A stretch of DNA of 64,000 bases. It comes from Gibbula magus. Lineage: Eukaryota > Mollusca > Gastropoda > Trochida > Trochidae. The stretch covers positions 54,278,035 through 54,342,034 of the forward strand of contig OW388300.1 of assembly GCA_936450465.1 (NCBI GenBank). Direction: 5' to 3'. The notes under the pieces were generated by a model. It did no database searches, was not told the origin of the DNA, and saw only the letters and a list, made by a program, of their open reading frames with translations. Shown here piece after piece: positions 46,011-57,900 of the stretch; the first letter of the stretch is position 1, and every line of letters begins with the position of its first letter. The position numbers and the translations under genes are program-made.

Positions 46011-46666
46011 CTAAAGATGTGCATCCATAAAATGCATTTCAGATGTCGTAGACCGACTATACCAAGGAATTAATCAATCTTCTGACATACCTTGTTATCA
46101 CAGAAAATACTGCACCATCGTTGCTCCCTTTTCTGATTTTTGGATGATTAGCAAATATTAAAATTGAATTACCAAGTATGTTCTTTAAGGAATAGTTAAA
46201 TCGTTTAAGGTCATAAGGACCATATGTCATGATTTCAGTTCACTCCATGTCCCTCCACTTGCATATTCATCTCGAATCGCCAAATATATCATTCTTACTT
46301 AAGAGGTTACTTGTATTTACTTACTTATTTACTTACTAATATACTCGTACGTACTCGTTCCAGTGAAAATATATAATATCCTATGCAAAAACGAAACTAC
46401 ACGTCCAAATTACATGCAGAGAAATTGAATGACCTATTAAACATTACCATCCAAAATTTGTTGTCTTTTTGTCTGTTGCAATGAAATTTCGAAAATTACG
46501 TTTGACTAAATTGACGCTCCCCATACAGTCGCGGCGCATTGTCCGTTGTTGACAGAAATCACTCAGTGTTTTCACCTATGTTAAAACGGTAACTTTCGGC
46601 AAAACTTCTCCATAAAATAACATGCTTGGTATGTAGCACTTAACAACATATCGGATGTCCCTTTAA
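46011..46666. mobile_element. Degenerate MITE of the GTGCATCCAT family
   Basis: Left end CTAAAGATGTGCATCCAT and right end ATCGGATGTCCCTTTAA resemble the ends of 48518-49010. Internal blocks match in order (CATCTCGAATCGCCAAATATAT, ATGACCTATTAAACAT, TTTTGTCTGTT, AACTTCTCCATAAA). About 160 bp longer than the other copy. Confidence 0.62.
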
Positions 46667-47291
46667 ATCAGATAGTTTGGTATGGATACCGTTTCATCCA
46701 TTTGCAAACATATCACCGGAGTTTCTAAGAAAAGCAAGTTTTGGATAACAACTTTTTTATTGTGAATATACACGACGTGTCAAAATATAAACTTACTCCT
46801 TCATCAGGTGGAATGTGATCCTTGTCATAATTCGGTTTGCACGCATGTCACTGGAGGTTTTCTTATAATGTTTTATCATAAAGAGCTTTCAGGAAGATTT
46901 ACGTCCCAAGAGGTTTAAGCTGTATCCTATTTACGCCTCTCTGGGATGTTATTGATCACCTGTTCAGCACTGCACAACAGTTTGTAAGGGTTGGTTTCTC
47001 ATAACGCGGTGAGTTCTCCGACCACAGAGTTCTATTAGTGCAGGTTCTTTAGAAAACTTCAGTGTGACTTTACTGTGGGAAACGATGATTTATCACCAAA
47101 GGGAAAGATGTGAAGCATAAATGAATGGTCTATACCTCTATGGATTTCGTCTGACTATCGCGTGATATTTGAAAATGTTCTCTCTGCAATTGAAAGATGT
47201 GTGGTACATGCATGGGAAGATGATAAAATTAAAGTTTGTTATTAACGAGTCGACGGGATTAAACGGCCAACCTTGTGAGAGTATATAGAGA
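46667..47291. other. No gene seen
   Basis: Intergenic DNA between a MITE and a foldback. No domain or structured repeat recognised. Confidence 0.45.
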
Positions 47292-47550
47292 TTATTACCC
47301 GAGGAAGTGTGTCATATGACTTTTACGAAACGAGTGTGAATTATTGTATTTCCCGAGCGAGAGCGAGGGTTATACATAAATTTGCACGAATTTCGTAAAA
47401 GTCATATGACACACTTTCGAGTGTAATAATTTCTTTATTACCCATTTTATGCTATTTGATTCGCGTAAAATTAGCCAGAAAACGACCCACTTCTCTTTCG
47501 ACGGCAAGCTACAGTGACGTCACGAACAATCGTTGTATGACGTCACAGGC
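47292..47550 (+). mobile_element. Foldback-headed repeat (GTCATATGAC family), copy 1
   Basis: Perfect 24-bp arms at 47307-47330 and 47391-47414 (GTGTGTCATATGACTTTTAC..) surround a 60-bp spacer. The following 110 bp (TCTCTTTCGACGGCA, CTACAGTGACGTCACGAACAAT) are also shared with the copy at 62005-62262, which is inverted. Noncoding. Confidence 0.7.
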
Positions 47551-47730
47551 GGGAATTCGCGGTGAAACAATGGTTGCTAAGCAAACGTGATATGTGCACA
47601 TGTGCTCATATCAATAATATTAACTCGGTTATTTTCAACCATATGGGTAATAAAGTATCATATTACTTTGACATTTTATGCCATAAACCTGTTTCTCGTT
47701 TCAATGAAAATCAACTGTCAGACTGAAGCC

Positions 47731-47915
47731 TTAAAGGGAGGGTTCTATCGGGGTATTTTTGTGGAAATGAAACCCGAGAGGATACTCCTGTTTACACATA
47801 TATGTATACATTGTTAAAACACCGTGAAATTGAAATATAGTAATGAAGGTAATATATATAGATGACTTTATATTTCACAACTTGATAAACACAAACGCAC
47901 ATTTGTTAAATTGTG
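47731..47915 (+). repeat. Dispersed repeat (AGGGTTCTATCGGG..TTTCACAACTT), intact copy
   Basis: Matches 52597-52610 joined to 53325-53495. In that second copy a 714-bp MITE interrupts the sequence; here it reads straight through (GGGTTCTATCGGGGTATTTTTGTGG). Confidence 0.75.
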
Positions 47916-48517
47916 ATTAGGGTATCTCACGACAGCCATAACTTAAATCTTATCAAAATATTTAATTTCCTTACGGGTACCCCTGTAGACCCTCTGCTAA
48001 TTTTTTTTCCTCTCTGTCCCGACATCCTTTGCCTTCAGCTATAAATTCGCACGTGCATCACGCGCAACAGTTTCACATACTTTTTAAATTCCCCGCCCTC
48101 CTCGCCCTCCAATTTATCTGGTGGCATATTTATCCTTTTTGCTCATTTTTATTTTTCCAAAATTTTAAAATAATTCTTCCAAAGTCCATTACTCTATTTG
48201 CATGTATTCTTTTTCGTCTTTTACGGCGGCTTGTATGTGCAATTTGCTATTTTACCTTGTTTTTATCACTTAAATACATAAATATTTAATTACTACTTAT
48301 ATTGTTTTTACTCGCGTTTGCGGCCTGTATTGTCAACGCGTATGTCAATGCTTATGTCTATGTCGATGCTTATGTCTATGTCTATGTTTATGTGTAACCA
48401 GTGTTTTGCGTTTGGGGCCAATAAACTTTTAAACCTTTTTTTTTGTTTTCATTTGGGGTGAGAGGAGGGTAATTCTTTTTATCTGTGTTGGTCTTCCTGT
48501 GCTTTGTTCAGTGGATG
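47916..48517. repeat. No gene; TATGTC hexamer array at 48340-48393
   Basis: The region holds a short imperfect array of TATGTC/TATGCT hexamers at 48340-48393 within otherwise pyrimidine-rich DNA. No coding signal. Confidence 0.5.
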
Positions 48518-49010
48518 TTAAAGGTGCATCCATTGTGTTTCATACAATTTTATTAGGCTTTAATACGTTCCGATTCACCATATGTGGTGTTTACAGTGCA
48601 AATAAATTCACTCAGCTTGCTTATTCATCCCCTATCGCCAAATATATCATAATTACTAGTTTCCAATTAAAATCGAGTTACATCATTATGCATGTGCAGA
48701 AACCGAAACTGCACGCCCCATTTACTTGCATAGTAGTTATATGACCTATTAAACATGATCAACCCAAATTTATCATTTTGTCTGTTATAAATAAGATTCC
48801 AAAAATACGTTTGCTCATTGGCGCGCGCCACACGCAGTGCGTTGTCCGGTTTTCGATCAGAAATGACTACTTTTACCTTCATATCATCAATATACTAAGT
48901 CGACTATCATCAAAATGTTTTCGATAACAGTCGGTACTTCTCCATAAAGTAACACCAATTATAACATTTTGAATATGTGACCCCCAACAACACAATGGAT
49001 GTACCTTTAA
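48518..49010. mobile_element. MITE with TTAA ends (AGGTGCATCCATTGTG family)
   Basis: Starts TTAAAGGTGCATCCATTGTG and ends CACAATGGATGTACCTTTAA, giving about 20-bp inverted ends with one mismatch and TTAA on both sides, 493 bp in all. Related to the degenerate copy 46011-46666. Confidence 0.82.
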
Positions 49011-49594
49011 TTCCACCTATTGCTATAAGTGTGTAAGGCGTCGCAGCTGTTGGAATGATGTGACGTGAAAATAATCATGTTTAGAAATAAATCGCGTCCA
49101 AGAGGATTTTATTTAGATTTTACCTAGACAATATTTAGAGGAACTTTTGTCAAATGTGATTGTACATGGAACGAATCATTTGGAAGTTTACAAACCGTTT
49201 ATATGTTATAGTGAATATATTTGTATTTGTGTTCGTAGGGACGAGGAAATGTCACGTGTTTTTGGATATATAATTCCGGAGTTCACTTGATTTTAAGTGT
49301 CCAGTACAAGAGAAAAGAAACAGTTTGAGAATTCTGACAAAGAGCTCCAACTATTGGTCGAAAGAGGCGTGATTTGGACGAAGTTTTAAATCTGTTCAAT
49401 GTGGCTATTCGGGTGGGTTTGTGCATAACATGAATGAAACTATGTCAAGCACAAAGGACAGATTAACAAATCTTCATACTCTATGGATGTCAAGCTTAAG
49501 CCCCTGTCACAACCCATCGTGCGTGCAATTCGTTCGTACGTTTTTTGGGGAGGCCACGGTCGCTACGTTTTTCTGAAAACGTAGGTTGGATTAA

Positions 49595-50120
49595 AGCGGC
49601 TGTCACAACCCGTCGTACGTGCAGCTGCGTGCTGTCTACCGACAAAAACGTGGGGTAAATTGGGCAACGTGCTTACTCGGTACGTTGTACGTGCTTACTC
49701 GGTACGATCGACGTGAGTTTTCTTTAGTTATTTGATAGTTAAACTTTGGACGTGCCGAGTAAGCACGAACTACGCACGTACAACGCACGTTGTACGCACG
49801 TGCAACGTGCGTCGTTCGTAGAGAAAGTGTGAGTGGGTAAGCTTGAAAAAACGCACGATGTCGGTGCGTTGTGCGTGCGGTTGTCGTACAGGGCACGCAC
49901 GTCGATCGTACGGAGGAAAATTCGCAGCCCGTTCGTAGACTGCACGCAGCGAAATTAAGTTCTGCATGCACTAAAAGTTCTACGACGAGTCTGCGTGCTC
50001 CAAATTTGTCCAAAATCGGTACGGCGTCGGTACCGAGGACGCACGAATTCCCCAAGTTACCCCACGTTTTTGTCGGTAGACTGCACGCAGCTGCACGTAC
50101 GACGGGTTGTGACAGCCGCT
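49595..50120. mobile_element. Nested PIF/Harbinger-like MITE, inner element
   Basis: Inverted ends of about 70 bp starting AGCGGCTGTCACAACCCGTC, with TAA on both sides (49592-49594 and 50121-50123). Its interior (49665-49995) is the inverse of 50124-50440 in the outer element, so the two are relatives. One visible difference is an extra TTAA at about 49954. Confidence 0.82.
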
Positions 50121-50449
50121 TAAAGCAGACTCGTCTTAGAACTTTTAGTGCATGCAGAACTTTCGCTGCGTGCAGTCTACGAACGGGCTGCGAATTTTCC
50201 TCCGTAGGACCGACGTGCGTGCCCTGTACGACAACCGCACGCACAACGCACCGACACCGTGCGTTTTTATCAAGCTTACCCACTCACACTTTCTCTACGA
50301 ACAACGCACGTTGCACGTGCGTATAACGTGCGTTGTACGTGCGTAGTTCGTGCTTACTCGGTACGTCCAAAGTTTAACTATCAAATAATTAAAGAAACCT
50401 CGTACCGAGTAAGCACGTACAACGCACGTTTTGGGCACCTTTTTTAGGA

Positions 50450-50561
50450 TATATAAAGCCGAGCCGACGGACGATTGCCATCATTTGAAGAGAACATGCC
50501 GCCAAAGAAGTCGCAAAGAAATGGTGGAATGGGCGGCATCTTGTGGCGCCAGCACATGTGA
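50450..50561 (+). promoter_or_regulatory. TATA box and 21-codon leader ORF inside the Harbinger-like MITE
   Basis: TATATAAAG at 50450-50458 is followed 38 bp on by an ATG (50496) that opens a 21-codon frame starting Met-Pro-Pro-Lys-Lys-Ser and ending TGA at 50561. The placement is what one would expect of the transposase promoter and first codons kept in an internally deleted derivative. That reading is inference. Confidence 0.4.
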
Positions 50562-50957
50562 CAATGTGTACCAAGCACCTGTCAATCGGGCGGGAAAAAC
50601 CTCATTGCACTCGCACGCACTTACAACGTGAGACGCACGGCCCCCGTACGACAATGTGACAATCGCACATCACACGCACGTTGGACGCACGTTGTACGTA
50701 GCCCTACGCCACACGCACGTACCACGTGCGCATCGTACGATGCACGCAGCTCCTCACTGCCACGTGTCGACGGGCCACGTACGTACGACGGGCGTTTGAC
50801 GTGCTTACAACGTGCGTGTGACGTGCGTTGGCAAACTCCCTCTCTGTTCTTGATAAATCCACCCTACGTTTTCAGAAAAACGTAGCGACCGTGGCCTCCC
50901 CAAAAAAACGTACGAACGAATTGCACGCACGATTGGTTGTGACAGGGGCTTTACTGA

Positions 50958-51310
50958 AGTACAAAAGAAAGTTTACTCCTCATTTGGTTTCGATTAATTC
51001 AACATTATAAACGAAATAAGATGCATTTGATTGTGACATGATACAATAACACTTTTCAGCAGTAGTTTGAATGAATTAAATCGGTGACTGATAAGTTTAA
51101 GTTTAGTTAGAATATATTAATTTTGTTTAATGTAGACAGGGACAAGAAATGAAAATTACACCAACATGACCCCTACCATGTCTACAATGTCGTAAATGTG
51201 TGCAGAATGATGCGCATTTATTGATTTTCACAAAGAAGATTATTTAACATATCGATAAGCCGTTGTGTTTTATCCAAATTAATTTTGGAAGAATTTTAAA
51301 ATTTCAGTGT
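50958..51310 (+). repeat. Dispersed repeat, copy 3 of the 20/24/51-kb family
   Basis: Shares GATGCATTTGATTGTG, TAGTTTGAATGA, AACATGACCCCTACCATG and GCCGTTGTGTTTTATCCAAATTAATTT-type blocks with 23856-24180. It begins right at the edge of the outer Harbinger-like MITE. Confidence 0.7.
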
Positions 51311-51958
51311 GTAAAGGTCAACGGTTCCTGTTCCCACAACTTTTGAATTTATTTTATATAGAAAAGTGAAATATGACTGTCGTCTTTTTGGGCATGTTTT
51401 ATAACGTTCTACAGCAATTACGCGTCAGCGAATTAAATTAAAAAGGACGAACTCGTGTTTTTTTTTCAGAAACATGCATGACGATATATTTTTTCAAACA
51501 TCAATATTTGGCTTCTGGAGACAAGATAATAACTACATGTTAAAAGGCAACTAGCCTAATTCTAGAAGTAGGGATGACGAAAATGAACAGAAATATAGAC
51601 TTATATAGACAACAACTTCTTTATTCCGTAAATTGCTCTTCATTCCAAGCTGAACTGATATTTGAATTTATTACAATGCATCATGTGTTGTGTCATGATA
51701 ATGAAATAAAAGAATATATATAAGTCTGTCGTTGTACGTAAACCGAATTTGAAGCAGTTGTAAAATATTAAACACACGCCAAAGCTCCTAACAACACCAT
51801 GCGCTAAAACTGAAGTAAAGAGTTCCATATAACAAACACATCCGTACATGCGCGGTATCATCTTCCGCTCTCTCGTCGAGGTCAATCTTTCTTCCCTCAT
51901 ATCCCAATGTATTTTGGCTAATATTAAATACAACTGAAGCGGGATACAATTGTCAGCC
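51311..51958. promoter_or_regulatory. Upstream region of NDUFA10
   Basis: No TATA box close to the ATG. The last 110 bp are mixed in composition, with a pyrimidine run (TCTTTCTTCCCTC) that could serve a TATA-less start. No other gene seen in the interval. Confidence 0.35.
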
Positions 51959-54900
51959 ATGGCATTTCGTTGTCACCGCCTGGTCTTACAATTTAAACCA
52001 GGCTGTAACAAATTTAAGATTTTAGATGCAAGCAAATCACGGACTGGATTGGCCTCCAGCGTCGGACAAGTTGCAAACTTGACATCTGTTCAAAGTCATG
52101 GAAACGAAATTCAACCAGCAAAACCATGGCCGTATCAAACAAGACCATATAATGCATATTATCAATTTATCGACCATACGAGGAAACGGTTCAACGATAA
52201 CACGAAGGTGATAGTTGTGGATGGAAACGTCGCCTCTGGGAAATCTGAGTTCGGACAGAAACTGGCTGACGAGTTCGGCATGTTGTTTGTACCCGATTTA
52301 GCTGACCAAGATCTATTTGCTTCAGAATCAGGGTTTGATATGCGTGAACTGAATGAACAACTGCCGCCAGGTGCCAGAAGTTTGGACATTTCTACTTTCT
52401 ATACGCAGAATGCTCATCCAGATACCCTGAAAACAATCGGAAGAACACAACTTGGCATTTACCAGAGAAGGTTTTTTGTGTATGCCAATGCACTTGAACA
52501 CCTTTTAAACACAGGTAAGTAGTAAATACCTGCAGTATTCACTATCTGGCTGTTACTTTTCAATCTGTCTTGATCTTGTGCCAAATATACTTTAAAAGGA
52601 GGGTTCTATCGGGATGCAGTGATTTCGTAGACCAGACTGGTTCGTAGATGCGGTGAATTCGTAGACGTGGTGGATTCGTAGAAGTAGTATATATATAGTA
52701 TATCCCTAAGATGTTATTCGACTATAGACACTGTATATTGGGTGAAATGAAGTGGTAGGAAGTCTGAGTGATTAGATTGATGAATACAATTAATAATGAC
52801 AATTAACGATTATTTAATTAATGATAACTGTAATTAAATTGAGAGATGAGATTGATGAATACAATTAACAATTGGCTATTAACGAAGGCGATTGTGGAAG
52901 TGGTTCTTCTCATTATAAAACAGCTAAATATACAATATGACTTGCTTTTATTGTAGTCGGTGTAATTCACAACTTGAAAGTAATGTAATGTTAGTAAATT
53001 AGGTTGTCGGTAGATTAACGACTTTATAAAAACAGGATGTTGTGATGTGTTTTGATTGTCAATGACTTACCATACTTCATCTTCGCCGACGTCTGCTAAT
53101 CTCAGTTTGTTGTTGATTGATACTGTATATGGGTATTCTAAATGGATTATATATTATACTTACCATATTTCAAACACAAACATTCTCCAACAAAACATAA
53201 CAACACTGAGTGTCTGATTGCTTTATCAAAATTCTACCTCTACGAATCCACCGCCAATCCGTGTACGAATCCACCAGAAATATACCTCTACGAACCCGTC
53301 TGGTCTACGAATTCACCTACAGCCGTTCTATCAGGGTATTTTTTGTGGAAGCGAAATTCGAGATGATACCCCTGTTTACACAAATATGCTACTAATAAAT
53401 GATTAAAACACAGTCAAGTTAAAAGATATTAATAAAGGTAATATTTTGATGAATTTATATTTCACAACTTAATAAAGACAAGCGTTCATATGTTGAAAAA
53501 TAAGGACAATGAGAACTGAAGCCATTCATCGGCGCTGCGAGTGGCGAAAAGTTTGCTACGGCATAACAGCAAATTGTTTATTAGTTTTTTGACACGCTGT
53601 GTGTTACTATGTAAACTTTCTATCAGTGTATAATATATTTTATCATTAAATTGTTGTAATATTAGGTAAAATATAGCGTGTTTTCTAGTATTTAGGAAAG
53701 TAATCAAACACGACAATTAGCACTTTGCCGATTATATGCAAGGTTTGACTTAAAACCTTCAAATTAATTGTTTTGAAGGCAATAAACATCGACAAAGTGT
53801 ATTCAAAAGCGAAATCACAACACAGAAACAACCCTTATTGTCCAAAACTTACACAAACTGCAGCAATGACTCTTATCGTTGTACCGTCTCAAAACCGAAA
53901 GACACCCAAGTTGTACAAGTACAAGTTGATAAATTAGCTTATTTTGCTGGGTAATTAGTGTGCTTCGCAAGCAAAGTATGGAGGCCGAGAATAAAATGAT
54001 GCCACCATTTTTGCAGAAGTTACACATCACTTCTGCCATTAAGTCTGTGATTGAAGTCGGAGTTATGACGTCAAACTCTCAACTCATGCAATCCAATGAA
54101 AAACAGATAATCCAACTTCAAGCCACAGTGTTCAATGTACATCAACTTTCAAACTATAATTAATGCATGAAATATATATATCACTTCAATTTTGATACTT
54201 TATTTTGAGCCTGAGGCCTCTATAATGTTATAAATCTTTCTGAAGCAGTCTTTATCTACAGTGGGCAGTTAAATGTGACAGATTCATTTTTTCAAATCTT
54301 GAAAATTTGCATAGAAGTCAGTCAGAAAAACTATCTCATGCCCCTCAAACAACCTCAAGATGATATTTAAGACACTTTACATATTTGCAAACATCATATA
54401 TTTTCATTTTCACATTGTTAAAAAAATATCTCCAATTAATATTTTACATTTCCTTTATTAGGTCAAGGCGTTGTGATAGAAAGAGGTCCATGGAGTGATC
54501 TGGTGTTCGCAGAAACATTGAGAAAGAGTGGCTACATGACTCAAAAAGGTTTGTGTCCTAAAATTTCATTCAAACATAGCATCTGTATTAGGAGTTTTAA
54601 GTTATAGCTTTAGCAATAGCTAAAGCTTTGGAAATGATTGAAGAAAAGCTTTATTTATTGATCATAGTCTGTGATATGATATCTTTTTATTACTGAAAAT
54701 CACCAGGCATCAATTAATGAAGCAATCTCTGATATTTAACCTGCCGTGTTCTATCTGCAGGATTGAAGTACTACAACGAGTGGCGAGACAACACGATATG
54801 TGAACTGTGGAAGCCCCATGTGTTCGTGTACCTGGATGCTCCCGTTAACGTGATCAGACAACGTGTCACGAAGAGAAATGATGTGAGAGTTTTTATTATT

Positions 54901-57900
54901 CATATAGATTTTAATTATCAAAAAGAAATAATAAGTTCATAGTAGATAATAATAATAATAATAGTCACTAGTGTATTGGTATAGTGCTATTTGGGCTATT
55001 TCCATGCGTGAACATGCTGAAGCATTGTTTGTTTTATTTATTTATTACCCTGAAGGAATGGTTCTTTCAGTGCCACTACTAAGCAATCCTCACAACCACA
55101 TAGATATTCAGACTTTTCACGTGATATTAAGTAATTGTTATTAAAAGTTAACATAAAAGTTACTGTTCTTTCTTCAAATTCAATGAACATCTGTTCCTCA
55201 GCCAGCTGAAACGAAGGGGAAAGTACTGACTGATGAGTATCTACAGACAATCGAGAATGTCTACAAGAAAAAGATGATCCCATTCTATAGGTTTGTAGAC
55301 ATTTTATTCATATATCTTTCAATGTTTTCATTCTATGGAATATAGATTTCCATATTAATTATCAGCAATGAATGAATGGAAACAAATAATTTTTTTATGA
55401 AATTGTTTTATTGTAACGGTAAACATAAGCTTGTTGCTTACCAGTAATCTTGTTAAAGGGAAATCAAAAATCAAACAGCCATCATGTTAAAATAATATGT
55501 TTTTAATTCATGATTAAACACTATCCAGTCGACACATATCATTGAGAGTAATATTTTGATGGCTTAGATTTGACTTTTTCACAAAAATAGTACACAACTA
55601 GGATTGACGCGTCAATACTCATGTCTTCAAGACTTCTGCTTGACCTTGAACTCCATGTTGGACTCACAGTTATTCACCAGTTTCTCTGCTTTAAAATGAG
55701 CTATCAAACATGTCTCTATCTTCAATAGTTATTTTACAAAAATTCCCCAAAGACAATGACCCTCTGAAAACTGAACAATCGCTTATTTAAGTATATGGTA
55801 AATATTTTCATGAAAAGTTTTACGTATAAAATGTTGTCCTTGAATTTCCACTTAAGTAGATGTAATCATAACATAGATTGCATACATAATTAATGCGTTA
55901 TGCTCTACTGAATATTCAAGAAAATACTCAAAAATGCTTATTTTTCGACCCCTATACGACATTTGCGATGTTTGAAACTTAACTATCAACTTTTTGATGG
56001 AAGGGTTCAACAGAAAAGTTGTTGTCCTTGAAATTGTGCACACGCAGGTGCAAATAAAATGTCAATATAGTAGTCAGTTAAACAGTTGTGATTCTTTTAA
56101 CTTTGCTGAAAATCGCCATTTTTGAAAAATGACAATCTTCTAAGACTTATCACACATAAAGTATGACAGATACATGTTTTAAATTTATTGTTCTTAATAG
56201 AGGACATCTGCGCTTCAAAATGACATATTAAAGATAATTGTGTTTTTAGGAGTTTACAATCGAAAATTCTTCAAATAATATACCCCTAGAAAGGTCTCAA
56301 AATCATAAAAAATTTCTTTTGGGGAAATATGTCCAAATTGTGTCGATACTATCATTTTTTACATGATAATGATATATTATGAAATTGTTTAACTAGCTAT
56401 AAGAAAGAGATAACAGTAAGTAACTTTAATATAAGTCAATTTGTTACAGAGTTAGGCTCCTTTGAACATAGAGCCGAAAAACGCACTTTTCAAAAAAGAC
56501 CATTTTCCAGGACCGATTACTAAAATTCTAGGACGAAATTCAAAATTCGGGCGTAGAACGTTTGTGCACAGTTCATTTAGCTTCAAAATGAGCTATCATA
56601 TATAAGTGTAGGTATTGCCGTTAGTTAGAAGAAGATTTTAAAAGACGCGTACCCTGAAAATCGCGAAATTTCACAAAATTTTCAGTTTTTTCGAAATAGC
56701 AAAAAATCTATTATTACGGCCGAAAACCACTATACGCCCAATCGATGGGGAATGTTGTTGCCCACATTTTGGTGAAAGTTTTGTGAAAATATCTTACTTA
56801 GTATTCGAGCTATTGAGGTTTAAAGATTTTTACATTTTGGGTTATCTCCCTTTTTTGAGGTCAAAAATAAAAAATCGGCGAACGTACAGGGCTAGTTTTT
56901 GTGGCCAGCTATAATCCCTTAAAATTTCTTGCAAATCGGTTCAGCCGTTACGTCAAAATGGCGCACACCAAATCGTACAAATAATAATAAGGAAAAAGTC
57001 CATACAAATAACAATAGGTCTTCCAGACATTCGTCTTGAAGACCTAATTAGAAAGAAAAAAACGGATAATAACAATAGGTCCTCCAGACTTTCGTCTTGA
57101 AGACCTAATAAATCATAAAAAAAAAACCAATTAGATGTGAATCCATTCATTGGTGCTGTATTAGATTGAATAGCCTTGTATGACAAGAATTGTTGATCAG
57201 TTAAATGATAAGTAATTTGTACATTATCGGTAGTGTCAATGGATGTATGTCAATATGACAAAATATTTTGCATATTTCATGTAACGCACAAAAACAAAAA
57301 GGCAGACCCCTCATAGAACCAACTGTCCACTGACAGCAATGATTTCGCAGAAACTGGTTATTCAAATAATTTTTCAAGTTCAATTTTGTATGTGTATTTG
57401 TTCACAGAAAGTTTTTTTCTTTGTATTGAAGCATAGTAAACAATTATTGTTGGGTAATAATTGAATGTTACCTGAACCATAGTTGATCATTTGATGCATC
57501 TCTATGTTGTGTAATGTTGTGTGTTACAGTAAATACAGCAAGGTGCTGCAGTTTGACATCACAGACATGCCAGACTGGGAAATTGTAAGTATCATGTTGA
57601 TGCTTCTTGTCTACAGAGACTCAAACTTATTGTTATCACACTATCAGTGTAAGAAGTAAGGCTCGTCCTTCAGCCTGGAACCTGGTATTTTTTTTGAGAA
57701 TTTTACCTTTTAAATTGCTGAAAAATATTTGGGCTGGCTACTTTTGAAACTTATATTATACACTTCCATTACCATACAGGTCTTGTGATTAGTGTTTTGT
57801 TCATCCAATGTTTGAGACAACTTATCTCCAACTTTGAATCGATGTAAAATTGAAGACACACAGGTGATTATTTTTGTGCTCTTTGATTCTCAATGTTGAT

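Larger units (their letters stand above)
49499..50950. mobile_element. PIF/Harbinger-like MITE, outer element, CpG-rich
   Basis: Inverted ends of about 90 bp starting AGCCCCTGTCACAACC, with the right end complementary. A 3-bp TTA lies outside both ends (49496-49498 and 50951-50953). TWA target duplications of 3 bp are the hallmark of PIF/Harbinger elements. The interior is unusually CpG-rich, packed with ACGTGCG/CGCACGT words, and holds a second, related element (49595-50120) in inverse orientation, so much of it forms a large hairpin. Long open frames on both strands arise from this palindromic structure and are not genes. Confidence 0.82.

Noticed and set aside
49636..50346. Long open frames on both strands (up to 215 codons)
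   Set aside because: They lie in the nested inverted repeats and mirror one another. The Arg/Thr/Cys/Val-rich sequences come from ACGTGCG words, not from coding selection.
51950..51958. NDUFA10 start three codons upstream
   Set aside because: The codon at 51950 is TTG. ATG at 51959 has an ideal GCCATGG context.
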